Below are positions 25,095 to 36,228 of a stretch of 64,000 nt of DNA, in pieces. Both the position numbers and the translations under genes were made by a program. How positions within the stretch are numbered: the first letter of the stretch is position 1; each line of letters begins with the position of its first letter. Under the pieces are notes generated by a model. The model ran no database searches, was not told the origin of the DNA, and was given only the letters and a program-made list of their open reading frames with translations. The stretch is from Clavaria fumosa (lineage: Eukaryota > Basidiomycota > Agaricomycetes > Agaricales > Clavariaceae), in contig OX637796.1 of assembly GCA_951802425.1 (NCBI GenBank), forward strand, positions 3,410,001 through 3,474,000, given 5' to 3'.

Positions 25095-25679
25095 ACTTCA
25101 ACATCTAGATCTAGAGATGTTTGACATCACAGTATTGACAAAGGTGGTTGTGCAATTCTCCAGTCATGCTTGGTGCTCTCGTCATGGCTAATCCATGTGG
25201 ATATTATGGCATAATTATACATACTAGGAAGTGCCGACTGACAGTCGGCTGAACCCTTGCTTGCACCACATCACAGATCACATAGAGTTCATTAAAAAAT
25301 GTGCTACACTATAAGTAGGAAACAAGAAACAGCTTAAATGATAGGACTTCAAGAACAAAGATATAAAAGATAAGATATTGCCATGATGATGGCATGAACA
25401 GTCTGCAGCTTCATCAGGAAAAGTGCAAAGTGACTTATGATTACTTAACTTTACTTGGCCATCTTAAATGTGTGATTAAGACTATCAAGACAGTCTCAGA
25501 TGACAAAGTTGTCTTGGGGATGTCTTAATTTTTTTATAAATAATGGAATCTAAGACATGATAAGTATAACCAAGTAGCCAAGATTATAAGCACCAGATGA
25601 AAATAGTACTAAGAGCAAAAAGCCATGGTATAAGAGCTCAAGTGCTATGCCTAAGAAAACATCTGTCCTAAGACTGTCC

Positions 25680-26040
25680 AGGCATTAAGATAGTATCTTT
25701 CATAAGACCATCCAGAAGTTGAGATGTAATTTTAAGAAATGGTTTCACCCAATCCAAGACCAAATAAGATGGCTAGATGACAAGCTTGAAACTTAAGAAA
25801 ATATCTTTTCTAAGACCATCCAGATGTAATTACAAAGAGGAGGGTGCCACCCAATCCAAGACCAAATAAGGTGGCAAGTACAGCTCCATCTTTCTCAAGA
25901 TGACAAGATCTAAACCTAAGAAAATAACTTTTCTAAGACCATCTAGATATTAAGGTAATATCTTTTCTAAGACCATTCAGATATTAAGGTAATATCTTTT
26001 CTAAGACCATTCAGATATTAAGATGTAATTCAATGAAGTG
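25680..26040. repeat. degenerate tandem repeats (about 100-bp and 34-bp periods)
   Basis: A module containing CACCCAATCCAAGACCAAAT and then CTTTTCTAAGACCATCCAGA recurs about every 100 bp (25747, 25848 and the flanks). At 25929-26030 the period shortens to 34 bp, with three near-identical units of TTTTCTAAGACCATTCAG plus ATATTAAGGTAATAT. No coding sense is visible. Confidence 0.7.
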
Positions 26041-26249
26041 GTGCACCCAAGCCATTGAAGCCAAGACCAAGAAGATGACCAGCAGAGTCTTAATCAAATG
26101 TCTTAATCTGCTGCATCAGGAAACATCAAATTTTCTTAACCAAACATAGCTGAACTTAGCCAGCTTAAAGCACCTTAGCCAGCTTGACACAAGTAGCTAC
26201 ATATCAAACTAGACAGCTAAGATGGCTAAGATGTATAAGACAAGCTGCC

Positions 26250-26400
26250 ACTGCCATTGCCACCACCATCACCACTGCTACCTCTATTGCCACTGCTGCC
26301 ACCACTGTTGCTGCTGCCACTGCTGCCACCACTGTCACTGCTTTGCCACTACTGCTGTATTTCTGCCACCATCACTGCTTTGCTGCTGATGCTGCTGTTG
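26250..26400. repeat. CTG/CCA trinucleotide low-complexity tract
   Basis: Imperfect repeats of CCACTG, CTGCTGCCA and related triplets make up most of these 150 bp. They create spurious Ala/Thr-rich open frames. Confidence 0.7.
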
Positions 26401-26888
26401 CTGTTGGTCTTAGAATGAATGTTGTCTTAGGTGTAGTGCTTGAGCACCCTTATGGCCAAAGATCCCCACAGTGCAGTCAAAGTTTGTCTGAACTGGTCAC
26501 TGAATCCAAACTTTGGTTCAGTCCTCAGATGTTCACTTCCTCACCTGAACTGAACTTGCAGTTCAGTTCTGGGTTCACTATTAGAGGGTACTGCCTAATC
26601 AGGGTGAGGCTGTGTCAGCATTGCCTGCAGTGTGAAGTGCGAAGTTCCTGCAATTTCAAACTCAGCATGACAACACTGCGGGTTCTCAACAACCAATAAA
26701 CGGATTACCTTCAAATTTTGATAGGATATAAACACTTATTAGGATGGCTTATATTAATATTTTCATGATTTATACACATTTACTGAGGGCACAGGAACAA
26801 ATCCGCGTTGTGTTGATTTTAAACTCCGACCTTCAGAAAGTCATCACATGCTGCTATGTTGAACTTGTCCTTCTCCCACCATCACCCA

Positions 26889-26915
26889 CTAGTTAAAGAC
26901 CCGTGGCATTGCCAC
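26889..26915 (-). terminator. Helitron 3' terminus: hairpin plus CTAG
   Basis: On the element strand the order is stem-loop GTGGCAATGCCAC, GGGTCTTTAA, CTAG, then flanking T. Hairpin, about ten-base spacing and CTRR end are the known 3' hallmarks of Helitrons, where rolling-circle transfer is terminated. Confidence 0.85.
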
Positions 26916-27016
26916 TCAATAATTTATTACAGTAATAAAATTATTATTTGAAACACAACAAAACAATTACATATCCAGACATGTAACAATAGAGTACCTG
27001 AACTTCACTTGTTACC

Positions 27017-27106
27017 TCATATGATCCCAGCCAATATTTCTGGATAGACAATGTTAGCAGTTTGGGTGTTCCTTTGGTCAGGTGGAAAGATGACTTTGAT
27101 TCTTTC
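27017..27106 (-). pseudogene. last 29 codons of the Helitron helicase, cut off by Gypsy-1
   Basis: Read on the minus strand from the junction, this piece continues the helicase frame across one copy of the 5-bp duplication. It gives GERIKVIFPPDQ and then TANIVYPEILAGII before TGA at 27017-27019. This is the usual end of Helitron helicases after the SRCT block. It is now about 9.1 kb from the rest of the gene. Confidence 0.85.
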
Positions 27107-27943
27107 TGTCAGCGACCGGCCACCAGCTCAACTGGGGTTGCGGTGCGACTCAGTCTCAGGTGCTCGGAGTCGAAGTCGGGGGTAACGAAATCTATAGGCA
27201 ACTACAAGGAGTCTATTCTACAGACAGGAGCTGGTCGGGTATAGACCAGGTCGAAGACGAGGGAACTAAGACGTCTGAACAACTGACTACTTATACTAAT
27301 GGGCCTTATCTCCTTATCATGGTCCATGCGGTACAACATTGCTTCTATATCACAAGGCACGGGAATATGTGCCTAAGAAGCATGGTTGCTGACTGTCCAC
27401 AGCACGCACAGACCATGGTGCCTTCCTAGTGTGGTCTTTCATCAGTCACAGAAGTTCTCTGTGGGAATTCCCTCGTTATTGTCACTGCCTGTGATCCAGA
27501 CTTCAAGGAAGTCGGTCCGGTCATGTGTAGGTATAAGCGCTGGTCCGGCGCTTATGGTAGTTGCCCTTTTTGTGTGCCTAACACTTGGGCTTCTCGGACT
27601 AGGTGCCATACCTAGCCGGGCCTCGGCATGATTAGGGACAGGTTAAGTCCAATAGGTGCATGGGTGTTCTATGGTCCGTGTGAGCCATTAGTCACGTGGC
27701 TTGATGTTCCACGTGGGCAAGCTAAGCTCAAGCCTTGTTTTACTAAGCACCGATTATGCTTAAGTAATACCGGTGCTAATATGGGCGCTTAGAGTCATAT
27801 TAGCGCAGACCTATTACTAAGCGGATGCGTGCTAGACGGGCGCTTAATCCAGTAGGTGCTCAAAGCAAGCGCTTGGGTAGTGGGCACTAAATGCCAGGCG
27901 CTTCACAGTGATAATTATGTAAGGAAATTCGATTATCCTTACA
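27107..27943 (-). repeat. Gypsy-1 3' LTR
   Basis: 837 bp, starting TGTCAGCGACC and ending ATCCTTACA on the plus strand. The pol stop codon abuts its inner end. It holds several copies of an AGCGCTTA-like motif, and CACGTG at about 27693 and 27710. Confidence 0.95.
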
Positions 27944-30900
27944 TTACCCCCCTCCCAGGTTCATGTCCACATGAACGCGTCCATGAGTCCAGTCTTGGAC
28001 TTCCCCTTCCCAATCGGTGAGATTTTCGTAAGGGCGGAAAGATAACTGGGCATGGTCTATTGCCCTCAGTTTCCTTGGTGCTTCTGGATGTTCTTTGTGG
28101 AAATCCTGGATGGCTTCTTTTGCGTTTCCAAGATTTTCCAAAGGTTCCCACGTAGCTTCTTCCTTGGGGTAACCTTTCCAGAGTACCAAGTATTTTATTT
28201 TCTTTGGTCGCCCTTCGAGTTTAGAGTCGATGACCTTCTCGACTCCATATTCTGGTTCGTCACCAATAATTTCAGGGGGTGGAGGAGGTTCGCGTTCTTG
28301 GCTAGGGAACGCAGGTGGTACATAGGGTTTTAGGAGCCCTTCTGAAAATACATTATGTATTTTCCATTGTGGTGGGAGCGTTAAACGGTACGCTCCTTCT
28401 CCCACTTTGGATTCAATGGGGAAGGGTCCTACTCTTTTCCCTGCCAACTTAGGGGTTAGGCCCTTGGGGAGTTTGAGGTTCTTGGCATCTAGCCAGACCA
28501 AATCTCCTTTTTTATACATGAGGGCTGTCTTCCTATGCTGGTCGTATTGGAGCTTCATTTGCTCCGCTGCCTTTTCAAGAGAAAGTCTAGCTTTCTCTCT
28601 AGCCTCTAATAAGTCCTCGACGAGTTTATCCACATGTGGTATGTCGGTGGACTTTTTTGAGATTTCCCCTTTCCAAGGGTGTCTCCCAAAGTCTAAATAG
28701 AAAGGTGTATACCCCGTCGCGGAGTTCACCTTGTCATTATAGGAGAACTTGGCTGTAGGCAGCCAAGTTGTCCAATCGTCCTGGCGGTGTGTAATGTAGT
28801 GTCTCAGGAAAGTCTCGATTTCCTGATTGGTCCGCTCGGACTGTCCATCTGTCTGTGGACGATAGGCTGTGGAGGGATTTGCCTGAATCCCCATGGCCTT
28901 GTAGAAGGCAGTGATGAGTGCGGAGGTAAATCTCCTGTCTCTATCACTGATTATTTTCTTAGGGAGTCCATGCTCCCTGAATACTCTATCATGGAGGATG
29001 GCCAAGGCCTCGTCTGTGGTGAGTTTCATCTTTACTGCCTGCAGTATGAGGCGCTTAGTGAATCGGTCTACAATTACTAAGATTCCATCATAGGACTTGG
29101 ACTTGGGAATTAGTCCAATTATGTCCCATGTGATTTCTTCCCACGGTCCAGGTGGGATGGCATGCGGGTGGAGCGGATTAGCTCGCTTAGTCCGGTCCAC
29201 CTTGTTTCTCTGACACCAGTCGCAGGCATGTGCATACTTGAGGGTATCCTGGCAGAGTTCCTGCCACCAGTAATTACGCTCAATTAGCTCACGGGTCCTT
29301 TCTGGACCTGGGTGTCCTGCGAGCGGGGTGTCATGATGACTCCGAATTATCCTCTCTCAGAGGGCTGCGTCTGGAGGAATCCACAGTCTGTTTTTGTGCA
29401 TCCAGAAACCCTCACTGGTTTCTAACCAGTAGCGTCCTACCTCGGTAGGAGGGGATTTCTTGGTTGCAGTTTTTATTTGTTTTTCTAGATTGGAGTCCAG
29501 TCCAATCGATACTATATTTCGGACTCTCAGATGCTCAGGTTTGATGAGGGTGACATCTTTATTGTCGTTGTGTCCCTCGTCATGTCCAGGCCTTTGGGAA
29601 AGAAGATTGGCATGGCCGTTGTTCTTTCCTTTTATGTGATGGAGTGTGTAGTTGTAGTTTTGGAGCTCCATCATCCACCTGGCCTGTCTACCATTAAGGT
29701 TCTGAGGTTTCCGGAAATATAGGAGATTCTGGTGGTCGGTCCAGACCTCTACGGGGTCTGGTGGTGACAAAAGCCACTTGGACCACTCACGAAAAGCTCT
29801 GATGATCGACATCAATTCTTTATCGTAAATCTCATAATTCCGCTCAGCGGAGGACATTCCCTTGCTTAAGTAATCTATGGGGTGCCATTTCCCGCTTTCA
29901 TCTTTTTGCGAAAGAACAGCACCTGTAGCATAGTTACTAGCATCACACTCAATTCAGAACTGGCCTACTTCGAGTGGGGAACAGAGCACTGGGGGGTTCA
30001 TCAAGAGCCTTTTAAGCTCTTCGAAGGCTGCCTGGCGTATGGGCGTCCAGGCCCAAGGTTCCAACCCTGTAAGTTCATGCAAGGGTTTGGCAACCTTTGA
30101 GAAGTTGGGGATGAACCTCCTATAATAGTTTAGGAGACCTATGAATTTCTGGAGTTCTTTGAGGTTTTTTGGGATGGGCCAATCCTGGATCCCACTGCAC
30201 TTTTTTGGTGACAGTTCAATCTTCCCTTTGGATACAATCAATCCAAGGTATGTAGTCCTGTTAACCTCAAATTCGCATTTCTCTGGTCTCATGCACAAAC
30301 TAAAGTTTTGCAGTGCTGTGAGGACTCGCCTCACAAGAGAACGGTGGAAATCCTTTTCTGAACTTTTAGTGTGAATAAGTATGTCGTCGACGTATACTTT
30401 CACATGTCCAGTAGCGATTTCCTTTTCTAACGCCTTATTCATCATGCCTTGGAATTGGCTAGGCGCATTGCACATTCCAAATTGCATAACTTTCGGTATA
30501 TAGTTACCGAAAACTGTACAAAAAGCTGCAAGCAGCTGTGACCATTTGTCCATAGGGATATTATGGAACCCCCATAGGACATCGAGTAATGTATAAAGGT
30601 CATCATCACCGATTCCATCGACAAGGTCCCTTATTAAAGGAAGGGGGTACCTGTTTTTGACAGTTAAGTCATTTAACTTCGTGTAATCGACTATGGGTCT
30701 TAGTCTATAAGATCCATCCCTTTGCATTTCCTTTTTAAAGAAGAAGGGTGATGACCATTCTGTGTGCCTACATTCTTCAATATGTCCTCGTGCGAGAGCT
30801 TGATTGAGATACTCTCGGCACTTCTGGGTATGTTCGGGGTTCATCGGGTATAGTTTCGACCTGAAGGGTTGAGCACCAGGCTTCAACTCTATGTGCATAT

Positions 30901-31747
30901 CAAAGCCAGGTTGGCTTATAGCTCCCTTCTTGAATATAGCATCGCTAAAAACGGTGGGGAATTCCTTCATTAGGTCCGGAAGGAAATCAACATCAATTAC
31001 GTTTATTGCGATGGTGGCCACTAAAGAAGAATCCCATCTAGGGAGTGAGATCCAGCGCTCTGCCCAGTTTATTTGGGGGTGGTTATTTTTTAACCAATCA
31101 TAACCCAAATAGACCTTGCTCGAACCAGTATTGAATAGAGGAAATTCCATTTCCTGAGTATGGTGCTGGCTGATGAGCACTGTGGTTCTTATGGAATTGG
31201 TGGCTTCATTTGCACTCCAACTTCCGTCTGCCAGTCGGGCTTTCATGGGCTTAGCCAATGGGGTAGTGAGGAGTTTTCGCTCTTTAGCCCATTGCTGGTC
31301 CATGATAGAAATGGTACAGCCTGAGTCAATCAGGGCTAGTACTTTGACTGGGGTGGCATTTATCCCTTGCCGAAGGCTGATTTCTACTTCCAGACATTTT
31401 CTGCCAGCACAGGGTATTATGTCTGTTTTCGGAGGTTTCACAGGATTCTCAGTCTTCGCACCAGTCTCACCAAGTGTGTGGAAGATGCTATGAATTTCAA
31501 CTAAATTATTTGGAAGAAAATGATACGTAAAGTAATCCGACTCGCTTTCTTTCTGGAGTGTAGTAATATTCACCATACTTAGGGAAGCGTGGTTGCTTTC
31601 CTTTTCGGTATACTTCTGTACTACACTATTGCTTTTTGTATTTTTTGTAAGTAAATTGTCTACATTCGAGCTACTTCCAGTACTGTAGTCCATGACACTA
31701 TGGTGAGTTGGGTATAGGGGGCCAGGCGCCTTAATGGGTGCGCTCAC
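27944..31747 (-). pseudogene. Gypsy-1 Pol: protease, RT, RNase H, integrase, chromodomain, with two TGA stops
   Basis: One continuous frame, broken by TGA at 29956-29954 and 29359-29357. Domains in order: protease ALIDSGCTISIMD; RT with QFGMCNAPSQFQ and YVDDILIHTK; RNase H from IECDASNYATGAV to EVWTDHQNL; the zinc-binding HPGPERTRELI and CDWCQRNK; integrase core ITWDIIGLIP, IISDRDRRF and TDGQSERTNQE (D, D, E). The chromodomain is YLVLWKGYPKEEATWEPLEN. Both stops sit where Arg fits (QF-stop-IECD, AL-stop-ERII), so each is CGA to TGA. There is no ATG at the frame start; -1 frameshifting from gag is likely. The final stop abuts the 3' LTR. Confidence 0.9.
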
Positions 31748-33642
31748 TTCCTGGCTCCGTGAAAATCCTGTGAGGAGCCTGCTCCTTGTAATTCTCTGAC
31801 CGCCTGGGTCAGTTGTGCGATTTGTTCCTGAAGGAGCCGTACATGGTCCTTCAGGGCTGCATTCTCTTCGCAGACTTCTTCAATGTCTACCTCCTCAGCG
31901 TATTCGTGCTGAGGGGTTTCATCTTCATCTTCCTCCTCAGGTTGTGCTCCCTGAGGAGTTTCCTCTTTGGCTTCGTCAATGCCGTCGAGGGCGCGTGCTT
32001 TTACCCCTCCAGGGGGTCCTGGTACTGGACAATCCTTGATGAAGTGTCCAGTCTTCCCACACCTGTGACAAGTGGGCAGCCCTTTCGGGTTCACTGCTTG
32101 TTTATAGGTGGGGGGAGCTGCGGGTGCTACTGCTGGAGGTGCTGGCCTGCCAGGGGTAGTGTACCTAGGTGGAGGCTTACTCCACATAGGGGGTTTGGGT
32201 GCCACTCTCGTAGGCACGGCGACCTTCCCACTGGGGGATAGCCGCACTCTCGCTTGTCTTTCGAGTCCTTCAATTCGGGTTTTAAACCGAGTGTCGGACT
32301 CGTCGATATTGGTTATGCGCAGTTTGTACTGCATATAACTGGTGGGAATCAACCCCATCACGTAAATTGTTTTTATAATATTGCGAGAGACCTGTCTCTC
32401 CAATATTTGTTTTAGGAAAGGGAAATTGACCGAGAGTCTAGGGTCAATGTCCGCAGCAATTGCTAGTTCTTTGAACCTGTCAAAGTACTCTTCCGCTTTT
32501 CCAGAGCGGAAGTTGAGGCTGTCTAGGGCAATGAAGGCATCCTCCTGGTTGCCCCTGTCCTCAAAGCGGAGCTTAAAATGCTCCAGGAAAAGTCCCCATG
32601 ATGGCCAGCCATCGTAGTCATACTTGTCCTGGATATTTTGAGCCCAGGTTTCTGCAGACCCCTCACTGCAGAGTGACAGAGTTAGGATGACTCTGTTAAC
32701 GGGGTTCGCGAACTGAGCTGAGTCAGCTGCAAAGTATAGCTTGAGCCTCCTGAGGAAGCCCTTGAATTTTTTCTTGTCTCCATCAAATGGAGATGGCGGT
32801 GTAAGTTTTAGCCGTCCTTCACCATTCGTAGGGTGGTGGGGGGTCGGCCTGGGGGTCGGTGAGACCCTCGTCGTATGGGGTGGGGTCCCATATAGGGAAC
32901 CCGTCCTCATCGACTCTTCGTCGTCGTCGGGAGGAGGAGGATCTGGCGGCGGCTGTGTTTGTTCTGGCTCTGGGCCGGATCCTTGAGGATCCGGCTGTGG
33001 TGGTTGTGGTGGTTGCTGGGGTGGTTCGCCCTGCGACACCCGAGAGGGGGCACGGGACGGACGGCGAGAGCGAGGCGGAGGGGGAGGGTCTCGAGGGGGT
33101 AAGGGCGGTTGTGGCCCCTCGGGATGTTCCCTCTGCTTCCCCTTGCCTCTGGTGCCTTTGCCGGCACCACCACGTTGACCACCACCTGGACCATGAAGCT
33201 CATCCTGGCTTCTTAGGTCCGGGACTATGTTTATTTGTCCTTGTGAATCTACAATCCACAAGGAACCACGGGCGGGGACTTTTATATGTATATGATCTGG
33301 TGGGGAGCACGGAGGATCTACCGTGATTTCGGGTATCTCTGGGAAGTAGTCCAACCACGGACCTTCTTCTTCCCAGAGGTGATTTTGTATGTGGTGGTCG
33401 TGACACTCCTTCTGGAGTTGACCACAGATGTTTTCAATGGCCTTCGCTGTTTCCAGGCAAAAGTCGATGTATTGGAGGACGCCTAGTTTATTATCTCCTA
33501 GCTGGCATCTCAGCTGGGAGCAGGAGCAGTGTGCTCCTTGTCTTTCCCTTGATGGGGGGTAGCCTTGCCTTGGGAAAAGGGTAACTTTCCCGGGGCAAGA
33601 CTTTATGTGCAGGCAATCTTCCAAGAAGGGAAAATTGCCCAC
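31744..33642 (-). CDS. Gypsy-1 Gag with zinc knuckle
   Basis: 632 codons. A Pro-rich middle (residues about 150-250) precedes a capsid-like segment with PSPFDGDKKKFKGFLRRLKL and WPSWGLFLEHFKLRF. A CCHC knuckle CHRCGKTGHFIKDC follows near residue 545, then a Glu-rich region and a coiled-coil end (LLQEQIAQLTQAVRELQ). It is the structural protein of the virus-like particle. It ends at TGA 31746-31744; pol opens one base back in the -1 frame. Confidence 0.9.
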   Translation of the reverse strand: MGNFPFLEDCLHIKSCPGKVTLFPRQGYPPSRERQGAHCSCSQLRCQLGDNKLGVLQYIDFCLETAKAIENICGQLQKECHDHHIQNHLWEEEGPWLDYFPEIPEITVDPPCSPPDHIHIKVPARGSLWIVDSQGQINIVPDLRSQDELHGPGGGQRGGAGKGTRGKGKQREHPEGPQPPLPPRDPPPPPRSRRPSRAPSRVSQGEPPQQPPQPPQPDPQGSGPEPEQTQPPPDPPPPDDDEESMRTGSLYGTPPHTTRVSPTPRPTPHHPTNGEGRLKLTPPSPFDGDKKKFKGFLRRLKLYFAADSAQFANPVNRVILTLSLCSEGSAETWAQNIQDKYDYDGWPSWGLFLEHFKLRFEDRGNQEDAFIALDSLNFRSGKAEEYFDRFKELAIAADIDPRLSVNFPFLKQILERQVSRNIIKTIYVMGLIPTSYMQYKLRITNIDESDTRFKTRIEGLERQARVRLSPSGKVAVPTRVAPKPPMWSKPPPRYTTPGRPAPPAVAPAAPPTYKQAVNPKGLPTCHRCGKTGHFIKDCPVPGPPGGVKARALDGIDEAKEETPQGAQPEEEDEDETPQHEYAEEVDIEEVCEENAALKDHVRLLQEQIAQLTQAVRELQGAGSSQDFHGARK

Positions 33643-35391
33643 AAAGGGTCGGACAAAGAGGTTTTCCGTTTTTTTTTGTTCTTTTGTAATGCGACTTTAC
33701 AAAAGTGGGTGCGGAGCAAGGCTCAACGCGATCGCCGGGGAGCAGGTTTTATTCATTATGTAGAGCTGTCTGGTGTATATCATATAAGGTGGGTGTGGGT
33801 GCGGGCTGCAGTTAAGCAGTCCGCGGGACTGGGTCCCCCACTAGTTTCTCGTCATTGTGGATGTCCAGTTTAACGTCATAGTGGACGTCAGCTCCGGGTA
33901 TCGTCCTGCTGGTGTCTATTGCGTTGGTTTTGCGTAAATATTGATAATGATATTGTCCCATGGGAGGTGGTTCTCCCGGTGTGTGCCGTGATATTTAGTC
34001 CATGTATGGTGGTGGTGTGACTATCTTTCGGGGGTCAGCTTCCCAGGGTAAGATTACCCCTGAGAGCCGGTGGGGCTCATCTCCACATACAGAGCAGTTA
34101 CTCTCTGGAGTTTTATAGGGGGGATTACTCCCTGAACCATATTTCATGGTAACTCTGGAGTAGACTAATCCGGATAGTGATCAGCATAGTCGAAACTAAG
34201 CCTCTGCTACGTCAGCGCCACTAGTTCCTTATCTTTTTGGTGCGAACCTGCCACACTTACACGGATAAGCTAGCAACTAGCTGTCACTATTTTGCTTCAA
34301 ATCTTATAGCAGACTTTGATCAGGATTTGCCTCGGTTTACCCAAGTCCTGAATTTCGTTGGGTGGATAAGTCCCATGACCCTCCTTTTCAGGGGGCTCTA
34401 CTATAAGCTTTATCCTTGATAGGAAAGAGGGACTGAGGTAGACACCCCAGCTTTCTTGGCGCTGCTCCACCTTGCCTTAGGTAAGCGGTCGGGCGGTTTA
34501 AGCTGGCTGGGCCAAGCTCCGACATTTCCCTTGGCCTTCCACAAATTTCTGTGTGAAACACCCTGGATCTAATGCATTGGGATTTATAGGATTGCAGCCC
34601 TGGCCCCGGCAAAAAAGCCTAAGGCGCAAAGAGCGTTCCGGACCCTGCGTCCATCGGGCACACATACTCAATGGGCTGGAATCGCAGTCCACAGTTTCCT
34701 ATTGTAGTATAGTAATATATTTGAATTTTTCTTATATCCAAGAACTATTCGAATAGTACTACTAAACTTTTTATAGCCTGGGTCCGAACGGTGGTCCAGG
34801 TGGAACTCCACCCCTTAAGGGGGCCAGTGATCCCTTCTCCCCTTCTTTGCACCTCAAGGGAGGCAGAAGGCGGGGAGGTCTACGAATTTAATTCTACTAA
34901 TTTAATTATCTACAGGGCCCCGTTCTTGGCCTGTATTTTACGATACAAAATTAGAGGGCGGCTGGTCTTTCCAGGTCCGCGCCTCCTAATCCTACTACAC
35001 TTAGCTTAGAAACCTCCGCTGCCGGGGAGGCCAGGTCCTCGTGTTGGTCAGATTCTTCATTGGTCGAATGTCGATGGCAGTTGAGTCGTGCCGGCGGTCG
35101 GTGGGCGCTTCAGTTGGGGTGAACTGGAATCATAAGTTAGTCGGGGGCGAGAGTGGGGCGGTTGTCATCCGGGTGTGTACAGCACGCGTCAATCTTCCTG
35201 CTGGCCGTCGTTGGCCATCGCATGTTGGTCGCTGCCTGTTTCGGTGCATCTGCGCATGCCGCCTCTATCCTGCGCATCGTCAGTTTCTCAGGCTGCAACT
35301 AGAGGACTTACCTTTCTCTTTCTCGTTCAGCTAGAACCCGAGTGCCGTCCATTTCATTGCGGTCGGTGCGTCGGCAAGGTCTTTGACCTTT
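33643..35391 (-). other. 1.75-kb Gypsy-1 leader between 5' LTR and gag
   Basis: There is no long open frame in any reading direction and no motif I recognise beyond the priming site. Its length is unusual for a fungal Gypsy leader. It could carry packaging signals or be a decayed extra reading frame. Confidence 0.5.
35379..35389 (-). promoter_or_regulatory. Gypsy-1 primer-binding site, candidate self-primer
   Basis: Two bases inside the 5' LTR the element strand reads AGGTCAAAGAC. Its complement GTCTTTGACCT equals the LTR 11-mer at 35543-35533 except for one C/T at a CpG (a G-U pair in RNA). There is no TGG tRNA-type start. Tf1/sushi elements prime in this way. Confidence 0.6.
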
Positions 35392-36228
35392 TGTCAGCGA
35401 CCGGCCACCAGCTCAACTGGGGTTGCAGTGCAACTCAGTCTCAGGTGCTCGGAGTCGAAGTCAGGGGTAACGAAATCTATAGGCAACTACAAGGAGTCTA
35501 TTCTACAGACAGGAGCTGGTCAGGTATAGACCAGGTCGAAGACGAGGGAACTAAGACGTCTGAACAACTGACTACTTATACTAATGGGCCTTATCTCCTT
35601 ATCATGGTCCATGTGGTACAACATTGCTTCTATATCACAAGGCACGGGAATATGTGCCTAAGAAGCGTGGTTGCTGACTGTCCGCAGCACGCACAGACCA
35701 TGGTGCCTTCCTAGTGTGGTCTTTCATCAGTCACAGAAGTTCTCTGTGGGAATTCCCTCGTTATTGTCACTGCCTGTGATCCGGACTTCAAGGAAGTTGG
35801 TCCGGTCACGTGTAGGTATAAGCGCTGGTCCGGCGCTTATGGTAGTTGCCCTTTTTGTGTGCCTAACACTTGGGCTTCTCGGACTAGGTGCCATACCTAG
35901 CCGGGCCTCGGCATGATTAGGGACAGGTTAAGTCCAATAGGTGCATGGGTGTTCTATGGTCCGTGTGAGCCATTAGTCATGTGGCTTGATGTTCCACGTG
36001 GGCAAGCTAAGCTCAAGCCTTGTTTTACTAAGCACCGATTATGCTTAAGTAATACCGGCGCTAATATGGGCGCTTAGAGTCATATTAGCGCAGACCTATT
36101 ACTAAGCGGATGCGTGCTAGACGGGCGCTTAATCCAGTAGGTGCTCAAAGCGAGTGCTTGGGTAGTGGGCACTAAATGCCAGGTGCTTCACAGTGATAAT
36201 TATGTAAGGAAATTCGATTATCCTTACA
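35392..36228 (-). repeat. Gypsy-1 5' LTR
   Basis: Exactly the same length as its partner. Reading leftward, a TATAAG box at 35580-35575 is followed 37 nt later by GTCTTCGACCT (35543-35533), the presumed RNA start, because that 11-mer pairs with the primer-binding site. Confidence 0.95.

Larger units (their letters stand above)
25095..26888. other. AT-rich, gene-free sequence left of the Helitron
   Basis: CpG is scarce and A/T runs are frequent. It contains degenerate tandem repeats (25680-26040), several copies of a TTAGCCAGCTT-like motif at about 26150-26230, and a CCACTGCTG-type trinucleotide tract at about 26250-26400. A 171-codon open frame across that tract is a product of the repeats, not a gene. 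Confidence 0.5.
27107..36228 (-). mobile_element. Gypsy-1: chromodomain Ty3/Gypsy LTR retrotransposon, 9.1 kb
   Basis: It has two 837-bp LTRs (27107-27943 and 35392-36228), each TGT...ACA, flanked by the direct repeat CTTTC at 27102-27106 and 36229-36233. Transcription is leftward: leader, gag (33642-31744), pol in the -1 frame, polypurine tract, 3' LTR. The two LTRs differ at 15 positions by my count, all CpG versus TpG/CpA, so insertion is fairly recent. It is inserted in the Helitron helicase gene. The priming site suggests self-priming. Pol carries two TGA stops, so this copy is not autonomous as it stands. Confidence 0.95.

Noticed and set aside
25680..26040. CRISPR-like array
   Set aside because: The units are degenerate, have no unique spacers of constant size, and the organism is a eukaryote.
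26184..26699. 171-codon Ala/Thr-rich open frame
   Set aside because: It is produced by the CTG/CCA trinucleotide tract; no domain or start context.
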